The notes under the pieces were generated by a model that was given only the letters and a program-made list of their open reading frames with translations, did not search any database and had not been told where the DNA came from. A stretch of DNA of 37,021 bases from Deltaproteobacteria bacterium (GTDB lineage: Bacteria > Desulfobacterota > Binatia > UBA9968). The stretch spans positions 1 through 37,021 of the forward strand of contig SHYW01000045.1 in NCBI GenBank assembly GCA_009692615.1. The letters are read 5' to 3'. The stretch's first letter is position 1, and the number at the start of each line of letters is the position of its first letter. Positions 32,795-37,021 of the stretch are shown here, in pieces. Made by a program: the position numbers and the translations under genes.

Positions 32795-33574
32795 ATGAGT
32801 GGACTGGAGAACAAGATCGTTCTGATCACCGGCGGCAGCGGCGGCATCGGCTCTTCGCTTGCGAAAGAATTCGCCCGCCAGCGCTGCCGGGTTGCGATCG
32901 CCGCGCGCCGGCAGGAAAGTTTATCGGCCTGCGCTGAAGAACTTTCCCGCGCTGGCGGCGAAGTTCTCGCCATCGCCTGCGACGTGACCGACAGGCAACA
33001 GGTGAAACAGCTTGGCGCTGAGATTACCGCGCGCTGGGGCGCGGTGCAGATTCTGATCAACAACGCCGGCATCGCCCGGGCCGCGAGCTTCACCGAGATG
33101 GCGGACGCGTTGTGGGACGAGATTCTCGCGACCAATCTCACCGGCACTTACAATTGCTGCAAAGTTTTCTTGCCCGAAATGGCGCGCGCCAAGTGGGGGC
33201 GGATCATCAACATCGGTTCGACCACGGCCAAGGTCGGCTATCGCCACGTGACGGCTTACACGGCATCGAAGCATGGTCTGTTGGGGTTGACCCGTTCGCT
33301 GGCGTTGGAAACCGCGCGCCAGGGAGTGACCGTCAACATGATCTGCCCCGGCTACGTCGATGACGAGCGCACTCGTGAAAACGCTCAGGTCATGGCGCAG
33401 AAGGCGGGCAAGAGCGTGACGGAAATTCTCCAGCTGTTTGCCGACAGCGCTCCGCAGAACCGGCTGATCGAGCCAGAAGAAGTCGCGTCGTTGGCGCTGT
33501 TGATGGCGTCGGAGAAACTCGGCGGTATGACCGGGCAGGCGATCAACGTCGACGGCGGTGCGGTGATGGCGTGA
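32795..33574 (+). CDS. Short-chain dehydrogenase/reductase, FabG-like
   Basis: This 259-residue NAD(P)-dependent oxidoreductase has the Rossmann motif TGGSGGIG at residues 12-19, NNAG at 89-92, and catalytic Ser142, Tyr155 and Lys159 (YTASK). The C terminus, GGMTGQAINVDGGAVMA, is typical of 3-oxoacyl-ACP reductase and 3-hydroxybutyrate dehydrogenase-like members. AARR at 36-39 suggests NADPH use. The next gene on the strand is an acyl-CoA dehydrogenase, separated by a repeat element, so a role in acyl-group metabolism is possible but not shown. Confidence 0.9.
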   Translation: MSGLENKIVLITGGSGGIGSSLAKEFARQRCRVAIAARRQESLSACAEELSRAGGEVLAIACDVTDRQQVKQLGAEITARWGAVQILINNAGIARAASFTEMADALWDEILATNLTGTYNCCKVFLPEMARAKWGRIINIGSTTAKVGYRHVTAYTASKHGLLGLTRSLALETARQGVTVNMICPGYVDDERTRENAQVMAQKAGKSVTEILQLFADSAPQNRLIEPEEVASLALLMASEKLGGMTGQAINVDGGAVMA

Positions 33575-33596
33575 GCGTCTCGGGTTTCGAGTTTAC

Positions 33597-33783
33597 CAGG
33601 CTGCTGAAAAAAGGTACTCATGCTTCGAGAGCCTCAGCATGAACGGATTCTAAGCTTCATTTCAAGACCACATCCGTTCGTCCTGACCCCTCGACAGGCT
33701 CGGGACTAAAGGCTGTCGAGGAGGCCTGCCCTGAGGCCCCTCGAAGGGTCGAAGGACTCCGAGGAGTTTTTCAGCAGGTTGCT
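33597..33783. repeat. MITE-like repeat with CTGCTGAAAAA termini
   Basis: CTGCTGAAAAA (33601-33611) and TTTTTCAGCAG (33767-33777) are exact inverse ends about 175 bases apart. Inside are CCTCGACAG/CTGTCGAGG (33689-33697 and 33713-33721) and CTGAGGCCCCTCGAAGGGTC-type sequence resembling the common dispersed CCTGAGCCTGTCGAAGG repeat. No coding sequence is visible. It fills the gap between the SDR and acyl-CoA dehydrogenase genes and looks like a non-autonomous mobile palindrome. Confidence 0.6.
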
Positions 33784-33839
33784 AGGGTTTCAGGTTCGCG
33801 AGAAATTAAATCGTCAGCCGCTTTCAATTTGGTGAACTC

Positions 33840-34979
33840 ATGTTGCCTTTCTTAACTCAAGATCATTCCGCGCTCCAAGCCCAAGTCAGGCTGTGGGCGG
33901 AAAAGAATTTGTTCGCCGGCCACGAGAGCGAAGCTGATCTTGATCAGCGCGCGAGAGATTTGATCAAGCAGTTCGCAACAGCAGGTTTTTTGCAGCACGC
34001 AGTGCCAAAAAAGTTCGGCGGTTCGCGGGAAAAAGTCGCGGCGCGCGATCTCTGCATTCTGCGCGAAGAGCTGGCGCGCGGCGACGCGCTCGCCGATACC
34101 ATGTTCGCGCTGCAAGGGCTGGGCAGTTTTCCGATTACGCTGGCGGGCAGTGCGGCCCAAAAACAAAACTATTTGCCGCGAGTTGCCAGCGGCGACGCGA
34201 TTGCTGCTTTTGCGATCACCGAACCGGAAGTGGGTTCGGATGTCGCTTCGCTACAGACGAAGGCGGTGCGCCGTGGGGAAGAATTCGTTTTGAACGGTAC
34301 CAAGCGATTTATTTCCAATGCCGGCATCGCGGATTTCTACGTTGTCTTTGCATCGACGGCGCCGGAGAAAAAAGCCAAGGGCTTGAGCGCTTTCATCGTC
34401 GACGAGAGCACGCCCGGTTTGGCCGTGACGGAAAAAACTAAACTGCTTTCGCCGCACCCGATCGGCGTTCTCGAATTCACCGACTGCATGGTGCCCGAAT
34501 CCGCTTTACTCGGCGCCGAGGGCGAAGGTTTGAAGATCGCTTTGGAGACGCTTGATCTTTTACGTTGCAGCGTCGGGGCGGCTGCCGTGGGATTTGCCCA
34601 GCGGGCTTTGGAAGAAGCGATTCGCTACAGTAAGGCGCGGCGGCAGTTTGGCCGGGCGATCGCTGAGTTCCAGGGGATTGAATTCAAGCTCGCCGAGATG
34701 GCGACTGAGTTAGAAGCAGCGCGGCTGTTGGTTTACCAAGCAGCCTGGGCGCATGACTGCGGCAACGCCGATGCCAAACAGAAATCGTCGATGGCGAAAT
34801 TCTACGCCACCGAAGCGGCGCAGCGCATCGTCGATCAAGGTTTGCAAATTCACGGCGGCGTGGGATTGATCGCCGGCAGCATCATGGAGCGACTCTACCG
34901 CGACGTGCGCGCGCTGCGGATTTACGAAGGCACGTCGGAGATTCAAAAACTGGTGATTGCGCGGGCGTTGCTAAAATAG
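33840..34979 (+). CDS. Acyl-CoA dehydrogenase
   Basis: This FAD-dependent acyl-CoA dehydrogenase has 379 residues, the normal length. The family signatures are FAITEPEVGSDVASLQT, VLNGTKRFISNAG, RRQFGRAIAEFQGIEFKLAEM, LQIHGGVGLI and RIYEGTSEIQ. Glu363 is the probable catalytic base in the position used by short- and medium-chain members. It oxidises an acyl-CoA to the 2-enoyl-CoA and passes electrons to ETF. The substrate chain cannot be inferred. The ATG has a weak GGTGA site. No ETF or CoA-ligase gene is adjacent. Confidence 0.93.
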   Translation: MLPFLTQDHSALQAQVRLWAEKNLFAGHESEADLDQRARDLIKQFATAGFLQHAVPKKFGGSREKVAARDLCILREELARGDALADTMFALQGLGSFPITLAGSAAQKQNYLPRVASGDAIAAFAITEPEVGSDVASLQTKAVRRGEEFVLNGTKRFISNAGIADFYVVFASTAPEKKAKGLSAFIVDESTPGLAVTEKTKLLSPHPIGVLEFTDCMVPESALLGAEGEGLKIALETLDLLRCSVGAAAVGFAQRALEEAIRYSKARRQFGRAIAEFQGIEFKLAEMATELEAARLLVYQAAWAHDCGNADAKQKSSMAKFYATEAAQRIVDQGLQIHGGVGLIAGSIMERLYRDVRALRIYEGTSEIQKLVIARALLK

Positions 34980-35068
34980 GCTCAGCCGAAGGCTGATCAA
35001 TCCTCTGACAGAGGTCGGAAGTCAAAGGTCAGAGATCAGGTGTCAGCAAAAGCCAGGAGAAAAAAATC

Positions 35069-36049
35069 ATGCACAAAAAAATCACTCGGCGAGCTTTTTG
35101 CTCGATGCTCTTGGCTCTGCCCGTTGCAGCTCGGGCGCAGCAGCCGGCGGGAATACCCCGGATAGGAATACTGATCGCGGGCTCCGCGTCCTCCTATTTG
35201 CTCCGGGTCGAAGCATTGCGCCAACGGCTGCGCGAGCTCGGGTATGTCGAAGGGAAAAACATTTTCATTGAGTACCGATATGCGGAAGGGAAACTCGAAC
35301 GGCTGCCTGACCTTGCAGCCGAGCTGGTCCGTCTCAAAGTTGACGTTATCGTCACCACCGGCTCGAATACTTTAGCTGCTAAGAAGGCGAGCGCAACAAT
35401 TCCCATCGTATTTGCCGTTGCGGGCGATCCAGTAGGAAGTGGGCTCGTTTCCAGCCTGGCGCGCCCGGGCGGGAATATCACCGGACTTAGCCTCATGGCG
35501 CCGGATCTAGATGGCAAACGATTAGAACTGCTCAAGGAAGCCTTCCCTAAGGTTGCCCGGGTGACCTTCCTCTGGGTGCCCGTTGATTCGAGGGGAAACT
35601 TGGCCCTCACAGAGATGGAGGCTGCGGCCAAGGCGTTGGGAGTCAAACTTCAATCGCTTGAGGTGCGAAGCCTTGACGATTTTGACATCGCATTCGCACG
35701 AGCGAAAAGGGAAGGCGCCCAAGCGCTCATTGCGACCGCAAGCCCACTAATCAATACTCAGCAACGTCAAGTGTTGGACTTCGCGGCAAAGAACCGGTTG
35801 CCGGCGATGTACGAAACGAGTGAGTTTGTTGAGGCCGGCGGCTTGATGAGCTACGCGCCGAACTTTGCGGATATGTGGCGGCGCGCCGCTGACTTTGTGG
35901 ACAAGATCTTGAAAGGCACAAAACCCGCCGAGATTCCGGTCGAGCAGCCGATGAGGTTCGAGTTCATCATCAATCTGATAGCGGCCAAGCGGATCGGATT
36001 AACGATTCCGCCGAATGTGTTGGTGCGGGCGGATAGAGTTATTAGGTGA
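35069..36049 (+). CDS. Tat-exported ABC transporter substrate-binding protein (ABC_sub_bind/TrpX family)
   Basis: This 326-residue exported binding protein begins with a twin-arginine signal (ITRRAFCSMLLALPVAARA). The mature part has PRIGILIAGS, LRVEALRQRLRELGYVEGKNIFIEYRYAEG, DVIVTTGSN, IPIVFAVAGDPVGSGLVSSLARPGGNITGLS and ANRIGLTIP-like IAAKRIGLTIPP, all typical of the family that includes tryptophan/tyrosine-binding TrpX. The AGGAG site precedes the ATG. As with the receptor at 19841, no permease or ATPase gene is adjacent. The ligand is unknown. Confidence 0.92.
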   Translation: MHKKITRRAFCSMLLALPVAARAQQPAGIPRIGILIAGSASSYLLRVEALRQRLRELGYVEGKNIFIEYRYAEGKLERLPDLAAELVRLKVDVIVTTGSNTLAAKKASATIPIVFAVAGDPVGSGLVSSLARPGGNITGLSLMAPDLDGKRLELLKEAFPKVARVTFLWVPVDSRGNLALTEMEAAAKALGVKLQSLEVRSLDDFDIAFARAKREGAQALIATASPLINTQQRQVLDFAAKNRLPAMYETSEFVEAGGLMSYAPNFADMWRRAADFVDKILKGTKPAEIPVEQPMRFEFIINLIAAKRIGLTIPPNVLVRADRVIR

Positions 36050-36054
36050 GACGA

Positions 36055-36104
36055 GATCCTTCGCGTTCGCTCAGAGCCTGCCCTGAGTTTATCGAAGGGA
36101 CAAG
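36055..36104. repeat. Dispersed CCTGAG...CGAAGG palindromic repeat
   Basis: GATCCTTCGCGTTCGCTCAGAG, then CCTGCCCTGAG and TATCGAAGGGAC, matches the same dispersed repeat type seen at 33597-33783 and 28658-28739. It lies in the 273-base gap between the binding protein and the DUF4258 gene. No gene is seen in the remainder of that gap. Confidence 0.5.
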
Positions 36105-36322
36105 TTTTGGATTGGGGAAACCCAACAGATAAATCACTCCGGGCTACCAAGATGCCCTTTCAGGAAGCCTGTTTTACAGAGGAAATACTAACCCCAGGCT
36201 TCATTGAATCCAGCCTTGGGATGAAATACACTTTGCATTCAGTTTCAAAGGCGAGGCGAGAATTAACTACGCGCGATTCTTCATAGCAAACTTACTGGAG
36301 AGGCCACGGAAAAAATGCCGAC

Positions 36323-36574
36323 ATGACGATTCGCTGCCACCCACACGCTCTGGCGCGTATGGAAGAGCGCGGGACGTCCGAAGAGGAAGTTATCGAAACA
36401 GTGAAGACCGGCGAACGATTTACCGCAAAGTTTGACCGCACAGGTTTTCGGCGCAACTTCGCATTTGGTGAAATGTGGCGCGGCAAGCAGTTCAACACCA
36501 AGCAGGTGGAAGCCTACGCGGTTCAAGAAGGCACGGATTGGTTAGTGATCAGTGTTCTTACCCGTTATTTTTGA
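36323..36574 (+). CDS. DUF4258 family protein, putative toxin of a DUF4258/DUF2283 pair
   Basis: This 83-residue protein has the DUF4258 pattern: HPHALARMEERGTSEEEVIETVKTG near the start, a central beta region (FRRNFAF) and VISVLTRYF at the end. Small DUF4258 proteins resemble RelE/BrnT-like folds and are often encoded next to DUF2283 proteins, so the pair is a suspected toxin-antitoxin module. The function of this pair is not established here. The DUF2283 gene starts 23 bases after the stop. Confidence 0.75.
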   Translation: MTIRCHPHALARMEERGTSEEEVIETVKTGERFTAKFDRTGFRRNFAFGEMWRGKQFNTKQVEAYAVQEGTDWLVISVLTRYF

Positions 36575-36596
36575 GCGCAAGAGAAGGGAGCCAGCT

Positions 36597-36839
36597 ATGC
36601 GATTCACGTATGACCCTCGTTACAATGTTGCCTACATCAGTTTTCAGGAAAAGCGCGCTGAAGTGGAGACGATTCGGGTGAGTGATGAGTTGGCTGTGGA
36701 CCTTGCCCCCGATGGCACGGTTTACGGTATCGAACTGTTGAACGCTAACCAGCAATTACAACGAGAGCACATGGGAACGCTCTTAGTTATTAACGAGGCC
36801 ACTGGGGAACGCACGGAATTGCCCCTTGCCGTTCGTTAA
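36597..36839 (+). CDS. DUF2283 family protein, putative partner of the DUF4258 protein
   Basis: This 80-residue protein begins MRFTYDPRYNVAYISF and continues RVSDELAVDLAPDGTVYGIELLNANQQL, the standard DUF2283 pattern. The ATG at 36597 has a GGGAG site at 6 bases and is preferred over the longer frame. It forms a two-gene unit with the DUF4258 gene and would be the antitoxin if this is a toxin-antitoxin pair; that role is inference. Confidence 0.8.
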   Translation: MRFTYDPRYNVAYISFQEKRAEVETIRVSDELAVDLAPDGTVYGIELLNANQQLQREHMGTLLVINEATGERTELPLAVR

Positions 36840-36958
36840 AAGACTCGACCGAGGGCTCAATTCGGTTCCTATCTAAGGAATCTCTGAACAAGTCATCTAG
36901 CAAGTCGTCTAATAACGAAGAGCAGAAAGACCGACAAGGTGAGGCGGGAGGAAAGAGC

Positions 36959-37021
36959 GTGGGGGAGCAGACAACGTTTGCGAGTTTGGCGTGGGCGAGA
37001 AAGAAAAAGCAGAGCAAGCGG
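36959..37021 (+). CDS. 5' end of a probable IS5-family transposase (cut by the window end)
   Basis: From the GTG at 36959, with a GGGAGG site 8-9 bases upstream, the frame reads EQTTFASLAWARKKKQSKR to the window end. Transposases of the IS5 group often start with a short QxTFA...KKKxTRRE sequence. Only 21 codons are visible, so this is a tentative call. If right, an insertion sequence begins in the preceding 120 bases, where no terminal inverted repeat could be recognised without the other end. Confidence 0.4.
   Translation, partial: MGEQTTFASLAWARKKKQSKR

Noticed and set aside
36790-37017. Minus-strand open frame of 75 codons at the window end
   Set aside because: It overlaps the DUF2283 gene and the probable transposase start, has Leu/Ser-rich low-complexity sequence and no recognisable motif.

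Overview
The window comes from the chromosome of an uncultured, GC-rich Gram-negative bacterium. A Deltaproteobacteria-type lineage (Desulfobacterota or Binatota-like) fits best, but no ribosomal marker is present, so this is inference. The supporting content is molybdenum hydroxylase subunits, orphan periplasmic binding proteins with no ABC permease or ATPase beside them, an acyl-CoA dehydrogenase, a class II aldolase, an amidohydrolase, three trypsin-like proteases, and abundant short palindromic repeats between genes. No rRNA, tRNA, CRISPR array or intact prophage is visible.

Layout. 1-1.7 kb: the 3' end of a xanthine dehydrogenase-type large subunit, cut by what looks like the end of an IS21-like element, followed by its FAD subunit. 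1.8-4.4 kb: two paralogous membrane-anchored proteins with a His/Asp...HxH C-terminal domain flank an opposite-strand trypsin-like protease broken at an A8 tract. 4.4-7.7 kb: a NUDT19-like Nudix hydrolase, an alpha-glucan phosphorylase and a stand-alone LeuA/CimA-type regulatory domain. 7.9-12 kb: a probable four-gene operon of an unknown protein, MltG, a Gln/Lys/Gly-rich membrane protein and a MoxR ATPase. 12-13.8 kb (minus): a PanE-like reductase and a two-heme cytochrome c. 13.9-15.7 kb: a small protein, a 4,5-dihydroxyphthalate decarboxylase-like protein without a signal peptide, and an unknown protein. 15.8-17.5 kb: a RibBA-like protein that has lost the zinc cysteines of its cyclohydrolase half (RibBX-like), and divergent crcB. 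17.6-19.7 kb: a small unknown protein and a frameshifted HtrA/DegP. 19.8-22.6 kb: an NMT1-like binding protein and an amidohydrolase. 22.6-23.9 kb: an AT-richer foreign-looking gene with a PD-(D/E)XK nuclease signature. 24-26.9 kb: oligoendopeptidase F, a class II aldolase and a small membrane protein. 26.9-31.4 kb: a remnant paralogue of the 17.6-kb small protein, an M48-TPR lipoprotein and a divergent LonB-like protease. 31.6-36 kb: an intact HtrA, an SDR, an acyl-CoA dehydrogenase and a Tat-exported binding protein. 36.3-37 kb: a DUF4258/DUF2283 pair and the probable first codons of an IS5-family transposase.

How the genes fit together. Envelope and protein quality control is a recurring theme: HtrA-type proteases, M48-TPR, LonB-like protease, PepF, MltG and MoxR. 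A second theme is uptake or conversion of small organic compounds. Two of the three trypsin-like proteases carry single-base frameshifts at homopolymer-containing sites. These may be decay, slippage or assembly error, and raw reads would separate the possibilities. The best candidates for undescribed biology are the MltG-MoxR operon with its unknown first gene, the paralogue pair around the A8-interrupted protease, the free-standing LeuA regulatory domain, the degenerate RibBX, and the orphan nuclease-like gene.
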